Positions 34,096 through 45,409 of a stretch of 64,000 nucleotides of DNA are shown here, piece after piece (the first letter of the stretch is position 1; each line of letters starts with the position of its first letter). Source of the stretch: Ceratopteris richardii. Taxonomy: Eukaryota > Streptophyta > Polypodiopsida > Polypodiales > Pteridaceae. Below the pieces are notes generated by a model, which ran no database searches, was not told the DNA's origin, and was given only the letters and a program-made list of their open reading frames with translations. The position numbers and the translations under genes were made by a program. Location of the stretch: NCBI GenBank assembly GCA_020310875.1, contig CM035423.1, forward strand, positions 118,305,989 through 118,369,988, in the 5' to 3' direction.

Positions 34096-34950
34096 CCTAC
34101 GATCACGTTCAAAGTGTCTAGGTTTACCACAATTCCAGCATCCTTTACTATCATTACCTGAATCATTTCTTTGGAAATTTCCACGACCTCTTTGGCTCCC
34201 CTTGCCTCAAAATTATCCTCTTTCTCTTGGATGATTATGTTGTTGATCTTGGTCTTGGTTATTGTGTCCTCTTCGGCTTGTTAAGCCTCTACCTCTACCT
34301 CTTCCTCTTCGAGAGTAAAACACCTGCTCAAAATTGGGATTTCCTTAGGAGTTTGAATCCTCACCAAGATTCTTTTCTTCAATAATCAGCATAGATACCA
34401 GATCAACAAAATTCAAAATATTTTCCCTGGTCAATATAGAAGTTATGAACTGCTTATATGCAACTCCTCAACCACGAAGGCACACTTTCACCTTACCATC
34501 ATCATCATCTACATTCACCCCAATAGATGCAAGTGACTCACATATGATTTTGATTTTCAGAGTGTAGTCACTTATCGACATGCCCTTTTTCTCTAGTGTA
34601 TGCAACTCATTCTTAAGTTGCAATTTTTGTGCCTTTGTATTGGTCTCATACAATGTGAAAAAACTGTTCCAAGCCTCTTTCGGAGTCTTGGCATCCTGTA
34701 TGTGCCCAATCATGCTATCTTGTGTGCTATAGATAGCCAACACATTATCTTTCTTGATCCTTGATTCCATTCTTCATACACTCTTAACCAGTCTGCACTC
34801 TGATTCCTCTCTAGTAATTGCAAAATGTTTTTTTTCTCTCCTTCGATGTACTTCCAATAGCCTTTTCCCATCAGGAAATTCGTCATTTTGAACTCCAAGC
34901 ATGGAAGTTGTTCTTGTCCAGCTTATCGCTCATAAGCTGACTCATTTCAT
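34096..34950 (-). pseudogene. Copia A gag
   Basis: The minus-strand start region reads LDKNNFHAW..FKMTNFLMGKGYW. The UBN2 gag domain follows (34468-34770: AWNSFFTLYETNTKAQKLQLKNEL; MSISDYTLKIKIICESLASIG), then an RGRGRG stretch and a zinc knuckle close to CWNCGKPRHFERDR near 34120-34140 (final Cys lost to Arg). Several stops and at least one frameshift interrupt it. The 35000-35384 leader between gag and the primer binding site has no further gene. Confidence 0.85.
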
Positions 34951-35384
34951 CTAGGTTTTTTTGTAGCTATTCAAAACACTGCAAAGCGCTACAAGCAGTA
35001 TTTCTATTTGAACACTATTGCACTATGACATGATAGTTTGATCTTAGATAAACATAGTTTTTGTTGTTGTACACAAAATTGCTTGAAATTTTGAAATATA
35101 TGAGTGTTCCAGAACACGATGCAAGTTATAATTTTGCAAACTAACCTGGTTTTTCTATGGGTCGTGCCTTAAAGGCTCAAAATAAAGGTTGTGATGGCTC
35201 CGAAACTTTGATCTAACAAAAATGAGTAATGTTGAAGGGATAACTCTCAAAAATATTTTGAGGTCTTCTACCTTCACACCAATTTTCATAGCAATCTGAG
35301 GTTGTTTGTGAATCACACTTTCTCCATGCCTTCTCATGTACTCTTCACTGTCGGCCTTCTCCATGAGCTCTCTACAGCCACAGT

Positions 35385-35397
35385 GGCTCTGATGCCA
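35385..35397 (-). promoter_or_regulatory. Copia A primer binding site
   Basis: TGGCATCAGAGCC on the minus strand, directly adjoining the 5' LTR. It differs by one base from the usual TGGTATCAGAGCC complement of initiator Met tRNA. Confidence 0.85.
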
Positions 35398-35600
35398 TGT
35401 CATGAGGAAAGAGATAAGAAAGAGAGCTCACACACACAATCTCACAATCAAGGAGAAGCACACACATAGATTGAGGCAAGGAAGAATGATCTTCTTCGTC
35501 TTCTTCTTCTTCTTCTATTACATAAAAGGAATGTACAAGAATGACCTAAAAACAAGAATACAAATGCAATGTATAAAGTCCAATACATAAGGAAAAACTT
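35398..35600 (-). repeat. Copia A 5' LTR, part adjoining the primer site
   Basis: Matches 9299-9488 with scattered substitutions and a longer CTTCTT run. Copia B2 interrupts it at 35600. The rest of the LTR continues at 40077-40263. Confidence 0.92.
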
Positions 35601-35892
35601 TGTTACACTTATGTGTTCCTCGAGTAGCTTTGATGTGAATCTTTTCCCTATACATGGGCACTTTTCACTCTAGTGCCGGCTAGAGGTTTTTTCCCCATGT
35701 TACCACATACTTGATACTCTCATATGTGGTGGTACTTTATACTTAGGGATATTATTCAGCTCGTAGTTTAGTTCAGTTCATCATCAATAGAGAGAGCTAT
35801 TCCGGACACCATCTTCCCCGTGTGTCTTGCTTCGTTTGTGCTCCTTGTGTGTGCTTCTTGTGTGTCTCTCACACTTCTATATACACCCAACA
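35601..35892 (+). repeat. Copia B2 5' LTR
   Basis: Partner of 39786-40076. It contains a pyrimidine- and TGTG-rich 3' part (35815-35875). Confidence 0.93.
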
Positions 35893-35893
35893 G

Positions 35894-35905
35894 TGGTATC
35901 AGAGC
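35894..35905 (+). promoter_or_regulatory. Copia B2 primer binding site
   Basis: TGGTATCAGAGC, one base after the 5' LTR, complementary to plant initiator Met tRNA. Confidence 0.94.
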
Positions 35906-36047
35906 AAGTTCAGCTGCTTCTCAAGTTTCGGCGCCATTCATGCAGTCAGAATTGCCATGAGAGTGATAGTTTGTGAGCTGAAATTTCAGCATTCATTTCA
36001 GCTTTCGTCGAAGTGAAGATTTTGTCAGATTCTTGTTCCTTAGTGAA

Positions 36048-37149
36048 ATGGCAGGCATCAATGACTTGTTTGGCATGCTTCAAACTGAAGATAAGCTTGA
36101 TGGGACCAACTATCCGATGTGGTCTTACATGATGAAGCATGTTCTTGTTGCTAAACAACTTTGGAACATAGTGGCAGATGTAGATCGAAGACCCGCAGGT
36201 GCTTCTACCTCATAGTCTACTGTCACAGATGGAGCTTCTTCTTCGAGTACAGTGGTTTCTCTCTCCACCTACACAAGAGCAGCTTAGATGGGATGGAAAA
36301 GATGCTCAAGCTCATGCTTTGATCGCGCGTTTAGTGAAGCGTCATATAGTTCTACACATTCGTCTACATCGAGACAGACATGGGACACCCTTGCTTCTTT
36401 GTATGCCGTGCATAATGAAGCACGTGTTGCATACTTGAGGAAGCAACTTGAGGATGTATGTATGGCTGAAAATGAGTCGGTGGATGTGTATGTGACACAC
36501 ATCAAGGACTTGAAAGAGCAATTGGCAAACATAGATGAGATCATTCCGAATGCATCACTCATTTCTACATTGTTGAAAGGATTACCATAATCTTTTCAAA
36601 GCTTTGCTACTACACTCTGTTTGGTTGCAAAAGGAAATCCTAATATGTATGCATTTGATGAGGTTGTGTCTCTTCTTTTGCAAGAAGAGCAATCTAGAGT
36701 GAATAGGAGTGGTTTGATTGAGGGAACGCAAGCACTTGCTATCTCACAACAAGGGAAAAGCAAGTATGGTTCAGCTTTGGGTTCATCAAAACCAAAGCCT
36801 CAAGCTTCCTCTTCCACTCATTCATCTAATGATGGTGATTTGCAAAAAAAAAAAAAGAGATGCAAGTATTGCAGGAAAATTGGTCATACTACTGATGAGT
36901 GTAGAAAGCTTGCTAAACGCAATGAAAAGAAGAAGGAATCCGGCATGTCTATTGCTGAAAATTCAGCAAATGTAAAGAATGATGAAGCTAACATGGCTCA
37001 AGATTTTTGGGCATGTGTTGTTACATGTCATTATGATGCTTCTTTGCATTCTAAATATATGGTTGTGAGTGACGCTGATTCGGATTGGTTCTTTGATAGT
37101 GGTGCTTCAAAGCACATAACATCATGCAAAAGATTTTTTGCCTCTTTGA
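36048..37149 (+). pseudogene. Copia B2 gag and protease N-terminus
   Basis: The frame starts at ATG 36048 (MAGINDLFG) with KLDGTNYPMWSYMMKHVL. UBN2 gag follows (LASLYAVHNEARVAYLRKQL; VYVTHIKDLKEQL), then a lysine-rich segment, the zinc knuckle CKYCRKIGHTTDEC (about 36860-36900) and the protease site FDSGASKHIT (near 37100). A TAG after ..AGASTS, a frameshift near 36260 and a stop after KLLKGLP break the frame. Collinear with B1, it lacks the SINE and Copia A insertions, so it serves as the empty-site reference for both. It ends where the inversion starts. Confidence 0.92.
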
Positions 37150-38133
37150 AAAACACACAAAGCTTTTGTAGGGAAGCGATTCAACACATAATTTGCACAC
37201 ATGACCGCTTCCATCCAAAACTTATCAGGAAGATGTTTTCCTTTAACCATACATAGTGCCATTTCAAGTAGAGTTCTATTTTTACGCTCGGCAACACCAT
37301 TTTGCTGAGGTGTATATGACATTGTACATTGGTGTGAAATACCTCTTTCACAAAGAAAAGCATTAAATTCATGTGACATGTATTCACCACCACGATCCGT
37401 GCATAGAGTCAAAAGCTTTTGTGAAGAAAATTTTTTAGCCATAGCCAAAAATGCTTTGAAGGAAGAAAATACCTCATTCTTTGCTTTCATAGGAGACACC
37501 CATGTATGGCGAGTAGCATCATCAATGAAGGTAACAAAATATACATGCTTCCCAAAAGATGGAGCCTTGACGGGACCACATACATCACTATGAACAAGTT
37601 ACAATTTTCTTGTAGTGTGTGTATGACTATCTTTTGGAAAAGAAGCACGATGCATTTTTTCAAGAATGCAACCTTCACATGCATGCTTTTCAATGGAGTC
37701 AAGTGTAGGCAAGGCAATAACCATGTCCTTCTTTTGCAAGTAGAGCAAACTATTGAAGTTCAAGTTACCAAAACAAGCATGCCAAAGGTCCATTTCAGCC
37801 ATGGAAGAAGTATCAGCAACCAAGGCATTCGAGGCAGCCCTCTTGTATGGATCCATTCAATACAAACCATTACATAATGTTCCGGATATCACGATAACAT
37901 CACCATTGCCGAAATCATGAACCATACACTTATCATCAACAAAGTGTACATGAAGTCCAGCTTTGGCAATCAACGAAACTGAAATTAAGTTCTTCTTGAT
38001 ACCAGCCACATACAATGCATTTCTCAAGAGAATCACACCTCCATTTGCAGCCATAAGCTCAATTTCTCCTACTCCAATGATAGGATAAGAGGCATTGTTT
38101 GCACACACCACATGTCCTCCTTTGGGTGCATCT
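37150..38133 (-). pseudogene. Copia B2 integrase segment, inverted within the element
   Basis: Protease end, GAG-pre and integrase read on the minus strand here, although gag and RT on each side read plus: VVCANNASYPIIGVGEIEL (38111), LWHACFGNLNFNSLLYL, CEGCILEKMH, CTDRGGEYMSHEF, YTPQQNGVAERKNRTLLEM and ANYVLNRFPTKAL (about 37170). The normal order is seen in B1 at 40264-41280. The pol sequence equivalent to B1 about 41285-41920 is missing, so an inversion joined with a deletion of about 0.64 kb explains both junctions. Confidence 0.92.
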
Positions 38134-39780
38134 TTACTTTGTAGGACAAGATCAAGCTCTCACCATGCATGAAGTAATTTTGTGGATTATTCTCTTATTG
38201 CTACATCATGTAATGAAGAGCAATTTCTTTTGAAGATCCACGTGACGATCCACAATGGATGAGTGCGATGCAATCAGAAATGGATTCCATACATAGGAAT
38301 GATACTTGGGAGTTATGTGAATTGCCAAAAGGAAAGAATGCCATTGGTACAAAGTGGGTTTATAAGATTCTGATGGTAGCATTGATCGCTACAAAGCTAG
38401 ATTGGTTGCCAAAGGATATGTGCGACAATATGGCATTGATTATGAGGAAACATTTGCACCTACTTCATGCATGACTACCATTCATACCGTGGTTGCATTG
38501 GCTGCCCATCGAGGTTGGAAAGTGCATCAGTTGGACATAAAAACAGCCTTCTTGAATGGTGATTTGCAAGAAGACGTTTATGTGAAGCAACCTCCTGGAT
38601 TTTCTATGAAGGGGAAAGAGCATATGGTTTGTCACTTGCATAAAGCCTTGTATGGTCTCAAGCAAGCTCCACGTGCATGGTATGACAAAATCCATAAGAA
38701 CTTGATTGCTCTTGGCTCCACATGTAGTCCGATTGAAAGCACACTCTATGTATGTAAAAATGGGGCTGATCTTATAGTGCTTGTTCTTTATGTCGATGAC
38801 ATACTCTTGTCTGGTTCATGTGATGCAAATCTTGACATTCTTATGGTTGATTTGCAGCATACTTTTGATGTCACTTATCTTGGTCTTTTGAGCTACTATC
38901 TTGACATCCAGTTTGTATCCGTTGAGGGGGGAATTGTTATGCATCAAGCAAAGTATGTTGAAAAACTACTTCAACATTTTGACTTTAAGGATTGCAAGCC
39001 AATTTCTACACCAGTTGAGACAGGATTCAGGTTCTCAGTTGAGGATTCGAGTGATGCATTTGACACTTATCTTTATCAACAAGCTGTGGGATGTCTTATA
39101 TATGCATGCAACACAAGGCCGGATATACAATATGTAGTTTCCCAGTTGAGTCAATTCATGCATAGCCCTGGCACTAAGCATTGGCAGGCGGTGAAACGTG
39201 TGTTTAGATATCTCCGAGGCACTTTGAGCTTAGGTCTCTTTTATGGCAGAGATATTCAATGATGCTTGCATGCTTTTACATATAGTGATTGGGCTGGTTG
39301 TTATGATACTTGCGTGTTCACTAGTGGTAATTGCTTTTTCCTTGGAGACTCATGCATATCTTGGTTGAGTAAGAAGCAACCTACAATGGTGACATCGAGT
39401 TATGAAGTTGAGTACAGGGCAGTTTTCACAGCTACAGTGGAGTGTATATGGTTGAGATGCCTATTGATGGATCTTTGCATGGAGATTGATGTTGCCACGC
39501 ATATTCTCACTGATAGTCAGAGTGCTTTGGCTATTGCACAAAACCTAATGTTTCATGCACAGACCAAACATATTGAGGTGCATTATCACTATGTGAGAGA
39601 GCGCCTTCATGTAGGAGATATTGATTTGGTATATGTGCCTACACAAGATAATGTGGCAGACATATTCACCAAAGCTCTTCCACAGGAAAAGTTTGAAGGT
39701 TTTCGCAAAGCTTTAGGTTTATTACCTTGTGGGGGCTTATCTATCACTCCCTGTATGTGTTCACATCATTCCCTCCAGGG
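38134..39780 (+). pseudogene. Copia B2 RT and RNase H
   Basis: After the inversion the plus-strand frame resumes with the acceptor linker (DPQWMSAMQSEMDSIHRNDTW), then RVT_2 (38402-39262: QYGIDYEETFAPT; QLDIKTAFLNGDLQEDVYV; KALYGLKQAPRAWY; catalytic YVDDILLSG). One TGA at about 39260 is followed by RNase H with TYSDWAGCYDTCVFTSG, ISWLSKKQPTMVTSSYEVEYR, HAQTKHIEVHYHYVRE and DIFTKALPQEKF. A frameshift near 38370 separates linker and RT. The polypurine tract (CCAGGGGGG region, 39773-39785) follows. Confidence 0.92.
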
Positions 39781-39785
39781 GGGTT

Positions 39786-40076
39786 TGTTACACTTATGTG
39801 TTCCTCGAGTAGCTTTGATGTGAACCTTTTCCCTATACATGGGCACTTTTTACTCTAGTGCTGGCTAGAGGTTTTTTCCCCATGTTACCACATACTTGAT
39901 ACTCTCATATGTGGTGGTACTTTGTACTTAAGGATATTATTCAACTCTTACCCAGTTCAGTTCATCCTCAATAGAAAGAGCTATTCCAACCATCATCTTC
40001 TCTGTGTGTCTTGCTACGTTTGTGCTCCTTGTGTGTGCTTCTCATGTGTCTCTCGCACTTCTACACACACCCAACA
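39786..40076 (+). repeat. Copia B2 3' LTR
   Basis: Ends CCAACA and is followed by AACCT, the TSD copy, and then by the rest of the Copia A LTR. Confidence 0.93.
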
Positions 40077-40263
40077 AACCTAATGTCCATGAATGAGTGA
40101 GCTGGCAAGAAACAAATGTGCCATCACTCGCAGTAGATAAATCTAATAAAGCTCAATGAAGAGTCCATGACATATACCGGCGTGACCACTACACATGTCC
40201 GAGAAATGAAAAAGCGATACGTGTTATCCTGTATCATCACATATTGAGCTTGATATCTCAAAA
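40077..40263 (-). repeat. Copia A 5' LTR, outer part
   Basis: Equivalent to 9486-9578 plus 12518-12613 joined without the 2.9 kb insertion, so it records the empty site. Its end reads ..CTCAAAA instead of ..CTCGACA. ATAAC follows at 40264-40268. Confidence 0.92.
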
Positions 40264-42490
40264 ATAACTTCATGCAAAAGGTTTTTTGCATCTTTGAGAG
40301 ATGCACCCAAAGGAGCACATGTGGTATGTGCAAACCACATGCCTCTTATCCTATCATTGGAGTAGGAGAAATTGAGCTTAGGGCTGCAAATGGAGGTGTA
40401 ATTCTCTTGAAAAATGCATTGTATGTACCCGGTATAAAGAAGAACTTAATTTCAATTCCGTTGATTGTCAAAGGTGGACTTCATGTACACTTTGTTGATG
40501 ATAAGTGTGTGGTTCATGATTTCAACAATGGTGATATTATCGTGATGTCGAGTACATTATGTAATGGTTTGTGTTGCATTGATACATACAAGAGGGTTGT
40601 CTTGAATGCCTTGGTTGGTCATACTTCTTCCATGGCTGAAATGGAGCTTTGGCATGTTCATTTTGGTCACTTGAACTTCAATATTTTGCTTTACTTGCAA
40701 AAGAAGGACATGATTATTGGTTTTCCAATACTTGATTCCATTGAAAAGCACGCATGTGAAGGTTGCATTCTCAGAAAAATGCATCCTGCTCCTTTTCCAA
40801 AAGATAGTCATACACACACTATAAGAAAATTGCAGCTTGTTCACAATGATGTATGTGGTCCCGTCAAGAGTCCATCTTTTGTGAAGCATGTATATTTTGT
40901 TACGTTCATTGATGATTCTACTTGCCATACATGGGTGTATCCTATGAAAGCAAAGAATGAGGTATTTTCTTGCTTCAAAGCATTTTTAACTATGGCTGAA
41001 AATTTTTCTTCAAACAAGATTTTGACTCTACGCATGGATCGTGGTGGTGAATACATGTCACATGATTTTAATGATTTTCTTCATGAAAGAGGTATTTCAC
41101 ACCAATGTATGGTGCCATATACACCTCGACAAAATGGTGTTGTCGAAGGTAAAAATAGAACTCTCCTTGAAATGGCATGTTGTATGGTTAAAGCAAAGCA
41201 TCTTCTTGATAAGTTTTGGATGGAAGTGATCATGTGTGCAAACTATGTGTTGAATCATTGCCCTACAAAATCATTGAGAGTCATCACTCCTTATGAAGCT
41301 TGGAATGGACATAAGCCTATGGTTAGTCATATGCGCGTGTTTGGTTGTTTGGCATATGCTTTTGTGCCATCACTACAACATCACACATTTGATGACAAGG
41401 CAAAGAAATGTATATTTGTTGGTTATAGTGCTGAAAGTAAGGGATATAATTTGTACCATCCATTAATGAACATAATTATTGTGAGTCCAGATGTGGTATT
41501 TGTTGAAAATTCACTTTTCCCTCTATTTGAATGCAAAAAACAGCCAACAATTAGCTCACAAGATGTGTTCGATACACTCATGCCTTTGTTCCAGAGTGAT
41601 GCATTTGACTATGGCCATGTAGACCAGCTAATTGAGGCTCGACGGGCTGAAAAATTCTAGCAAAACACAGCTAAAAATGCAGAGAATTTCTAGCCAAACA
41701 TGGCTGAAATTTTTCAGCAAAAAATTATCAGAATTGCTAGAAATTACTAGCCACATATGGTTGTACATCTGCATCAAAATGTGGCTGAAAATGAGCATGA
41801 AATTCAGCCCACACATGATATACATGTTGACGATGTATTACATAATGAAGCATATCTATCAAGAGTGCACAAAGTATGCCAAAGTGGCTAAAACAAACTT
41901 TGCACGATAGAAAATTGAGTGCACCTTTACTTGGTAGAACAAGATCAAGCTCTCACCATGCATCAAGTAATTTTGTGGATTATTCTCTTATTGCAACAAC
42001 ATGTAATGAAGAGCCACTCACTTTTGAAGATGCATGTGATGATCCACAATGGATGAGTGTTATGCAATAAAAAATAGATTTCATACATAGGAATGGTACT
42101 TGGGAGTTATGTGAATTACCAAAAGGAAAAAATGCCATTGGTACAAAGTGGGTTTAAAAGATTAAGAGAAAGTGTGATGGTAGCATTTATCGCTACAAAG
42201 CTAGATTGGTTTCCCAAGGATATGAACAACAATATGGCATCGACTATCAAGAAACTTTTGCACCTACTTCATGCATGACTACCATTCATATCGTGGTTGC
42301 ATTGGCTACCCGTCAAGATTGGAAAGTGCATAAGTTAGACATAAAAATGGCTTTCTTGAAAGGTAATTTGCAAGAAGAGGTCTATGTCAAGGAACCTCTT
42401 CGATTTTCCATGAAAGGGCAAGAGCATATGGTTTGTCGCTTGCATAAAGCCTTGTATGATCTCAAGCAAGCTCCACGTGCATGGTATGAC
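40264..42490 (+). pseudogene. Copia B1 protease end, integrase and RT N-terminus
   Basis: The frame continues from 9298. GAG-pre (GVGEIELRAANGGVILLKNALYV) is followed by LWHVHFGHLNFN, the integrase zinc region (CEGCILRKMHPAPF), core (HNDVCGPVKSPSF; TFIDDSTCHTWVY; RMDRGGEYMSHDF; QNGVVEGKNRTLLEM; catalytic Glu in the last) and KVFGCLAYAF-type tail (RVFGCLAYAFVPS). A 462-codon open frame (40272-41660) spans it. The following linker has three stops. RVT_2 starts at about 42050 (NGTWELCELPKG, GIDYQETFAPTS, KALYDLKQAPRAWYD), and it ends at 42490 before the catalytic YVDD. Confidence 0.92.
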
Positions 42491-43268
42491 AACCCCTCTC
42501 TTTCTCCCCCCATTAGATCATCTCATGACAGATGCCCCACTACCTACTCCACCACCCTCTCCTCTGTCATTGGCTGGTGCTAATGTCGTTCTGATGCTAC
42601 ACACCCTCTCCCATCGTCTTTGAAAACCACCCCTCCCTTGTCGCTTGATTGTTCACCCCTTGATACCCCTCCCCCTCAGAGTCTTGGTTGGTCCCCTATT
42701 ACTTCTCCCTCCTGACCCAAGAGTGCACACGCTTCTTCTAATGCTCCTCAAATCCTTTCCCTTCAAGGCCGACATGGAGAATAGTGGTCCTTTGGTGTTA
42801 ATGACATTTATAGTATCAATGATTTCTTCCACCTTAGTACTTACCTCGTCCACATGCAAGAATTCATTAGCAGCGATATGGATAATTACCATTATACTTG
42901 CAATAATCTTCAGCACAATAAATATAGATTGCAAAATCAACTACATGAACTCCATGTTGACCTTGCCACCCGTACTGACAAATCCTACCATCTTGCAGAG
43001 CAGTGTTTTTAACATTCCAAAGCATCGCTTATGTGATGCCAAAACGTCACAGCCAGTTTGCCAACGTCACTAATTAGTGACGCTATTTGCAACGCAGGCT
43101 TTTAGCGTTGCATAAGTGACGCTAGCATCACTTATGCGACGAAGGCTCGCAAAAAAAACTCCCAAAAATAAGACCATCGCTTATGCGACACTTGCATCAC
43201 ATAAGCAATGAATCCCTTTTTTTTTAATTAGGGGGCATTGCTACACCCCCCTATTTCTTGTAGTGTAC
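42491..43268 (-). mobile_element. CACTA-type transposon terminus (fragment)
   Basis: At 43258-43268 the sequence ends TTCTTGTAGTG, the complement of the CACTACAAGAA terminus of CACTA (EnSpm) elements. Subterminal copies of GCTTATGYGA and its complement lie at 43022-43215, and next to the end there is a hairpin (AGGGGGCATTGCTACACCCCCCT). The other terminus is missing. 42491-43020 is pyrimidine-rich, with a possible coiled-coil frame (HMQEFISSDMDNYHY..). The element breaks Copia D RT (..FIYV at 43269). No transposase domain is recognised. Confidence 0.72.
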
Positions 43269-45409
43269 AAACGTAGATAAATCCATCTTCACTTGCTTTG
43301 ACTAGCAAGCTACTATCTGCCTTTGATGCTTGGAAACCAAGTACCTTCAAAAAGTTCACAAGCCTATAATTCCATGCCCTTGGGGCCTGCTTCAAACCAG
43401 ATCAAGCTCTCTTGAGCTTACACACATGATCTAGATAAAATTGATCTTTAAAACCATCTGGTTGTTCCATGTAAACTTCATCTAAAATGTAAGCATTTAT
43501 AAATGCATTCTTCACATATAATTGAGACAATTTCCAACATTTGCATGCAGTAATAGCTATGAGAGTTCTTATGGTTGTCATCTTTGCAACAGGGACTATA
43601 GCTGTCAACATAGTTCACACCATGTGTCTATGCATATCCTTTTACAACAAGTCTAGCTTTATACCTAGACACACTTCCATCTGAATACCTCTTTGTTTTG
43701 TAGATCCTTTTGCATCCAATCACTTTCAGATTACTTGGTTTGGGTACTAAATCCCAAGTCTCATTTTGAGTGAGTGCATCAAACTCTTGCTTCATAGCTT
43801 TCTCCCAATTCTCCTTTCCTTTTGCCTCATCATATGTAGAAGGATCTTCATCTGTTTTTATCATGTAAGCATAGTCTTTAGTAGTCAATAATGAAGTATC
43901 ATAGCTATACCTTATGGGTTGCCTTTTGTTCCTTGATGATCTCCTGAGTTCTCTACTCCTTGAAGTTTTTGGCTCATCATATTCTAGATCAAATCTTGGA
44001 AATTCTTCACCATCAATTGGAGCTTCAACATTCTCTTCTTCATCAGAGATTTGAACCTTTGATTTACCCTTCTTTTGACTCAATACTTCTTCAAGTCGTG
44101 CATAATCACTATTTGTACCTGTATACCAAGTACCTTGCTCATCAAATGTAAAATCCTTAGACACAAGAAATTGCTTTGTAGATGGACTCCACAACCTATA
44201 TCCCATTTGCTTGTCATCATAACCAATGAACACATATTTTTCGACCTTTGGTTCCAATTTATGTCTTAATTGAGAAGGAACATAAGCATACGCTAAACAA
44301 CCAAATACTTTGCAATTATCTGATGTAGGTCTCTTACCTCACCAAGGTTCATATGGTGTCATACCCTGCAAAGCTTTACATGGTAGCCTATTAATCAATT
44401 ATGCGGGTGTATTTACAGCCTCAACCCACAAATAGTTAGGGCAATTCATCTCTTTCAACATTGACCTTGCAAATTCAACAAGAGTTCTGTTTCTCCTTTC
44501 TATTACACCATTTTGTTGAGGAGATTACCTACAAGTAACTTCTCTCTTTATCCTTGCATTCCACAAATAATCACTGAATTCATTTGAGAAATACTCTCCC
44601 CCTCCATCTGACCTAGATCTCTTCAATTTTTTTCCTATAACCCTCTCTGCATATACATGATAGTGTTTAAATGTGCTAAACACTTCTGACTTATCTTTGA
44701 TCACATAAATAGTGATCCATCTTGAACCATTTATGCTAAAGTCCTTTGAAGAACCCCACACATCTATATGCACTAATTCAAGTCTTTCTGAATACATGAA
44801 ACCTTGTTTGTTATATGATTGCTTATGAGCCTTACCTAATTGACATGCTTCACGTATGTATGTCATGTGTTGACCTGCAACATTAGGTAATCCAAGTACT
44901 GAACCATTTTTATTCATTTCTTTAATACCTCTTTCATTGAAGTGTCCAAGCCTTTTGTTCCAAAGATCCAACTCGGATATCTTGTTCTCTCCATATGTGA
45001 ACAAGGCAAGTCCAACATTACCTTGTACCTTCAATGTGAAAAGCCTTCCTTCTTTCTTTCCTCTAAAAATTTGATTATACCGTTGGTTAGGGTCTTCAAC
45101 ATAAACTCCATCATTAGTGAACCTCACCTCATATCCTTTTTCTACAATTTGTTGTACACTGATCAAATTCTTTGGAATTGTAGGAACATATAGAACCTTA
45201 CTCAAAAGAGTACTTCCATCTTTGGCCTTCACTGATTCAATAGGATTCACCTTGTGCTTTGTATTATCACTTGTTTGAACTCTATGATTAATTACTTTAT
45301 TCTCCAAATCAGGCATTAAAGCAATGTTGCCACTCACATGATTGCTACATCCTGAATCAATATAAAACACTCTTTGTTCTTCACGTGGGACTTCACATGT
45401 AGCATTCAT
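43269..45409 (-). pseudogene. Copia D protease, integrase and RT N-terminus
   Basis: From right to left: protease FYIDSGCSNHVSGN (near 45360), GAG-pre with NLISVQQIVEKGYEV and LWNKRLGHFNERG, integrase zinc region (CQLGKAHKQSY), core (HIDVWGSSKDFSI; LKRSRSDGGGEYFSNEF; PQQNGVIERRNRTLVEF), KVFGCLAYAYVPSQLRHKL. An acidic linker (43628-44257) leads into RT (LKVIGCKRIYKTKRY; MEQPDGFK; SGLKQAPRAWNYR). Stops near 44523, 44400 and 43390 interrupt it. The catalytic YVDD and RNase H are missing because of the truncation at 43268. The GAG-pre wording closely resembles elements C and G. Confidence 0.9.

Larger units (their letters stand above)
35601..40076 (+). mobile_element. Copia B2: second copy of family B, inserted in Copia A LTR
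   Basis: LTRs of 292 and 291 bp (35601-35892 and 39786-40076, TGTTACAC...CCAACA) with about two dozen differences by eye. TSD AACTT/AACCT: the intact site AACCTAATGTCC is in the other Copia A LTR near 9486. The primer binding site, gag, protease, RT, RNase H and polypurine tract are in order, but the integrase segment is inverted and part of pol is deleted. Family B therefore moved both before Copia A inserted (B1) and after it (B2). Confidence 0.94.
9299..40263 (-). mobile_element. Copia A: minus-strand element hosting three later insertions
   Basis: The LTRs have TGTC...GACA ends (left end mutated to TA). The 3' LTR is 9299-9578 plus 12518-12613, and the 5' LTR is 35398-35600 plus 40077-40263. 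The TSD is ATAAC. A primer binding site of initiator-Met type (TGGCATCAGAGCC on the minus strand) touches the 5' LTR at 35385-35397. Removing the three nested insertions leaves about 5.4 kb, a normal Copia size. The RT frame rejoins exactly across Copia C (..IWMSQ from 31527 joined to RQYVL.. from 13419). The two LTRs differ at several percent of sites by eye. Confidence 0.93.
7755..42490 (+). mobile_element. Copia B1: outermost element of the nest, split by insertions
   Basis: The leader, gag and protease occupy about 7785-9298. The protease end, GAG-pre, integrase and the N-terminal part of RT resume at 40264-42490. Between them sits Copia A, flanked by ATAAC on both sides (9294-9298 and 40264-40268). 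The protein frame rejoins across the insertion at ..GASKHIT/SCKRFF.., and the uninterrupted arrangement is seen in the sister copy B2 at 37081-37140. No LTR survives: the left end abuts the CATA array, and the right end stops abruptly in RT at ..APRAWYD, where CACTA-linked sequence begins. Confidence 0.85.

Noticed and set aside
43020..43220. CRISPR-like repeat array
   Set aside because: The short repeats are subterminal repeats of a CACTA end, with no regular spacing or spacers, in a eukaryotic genome.
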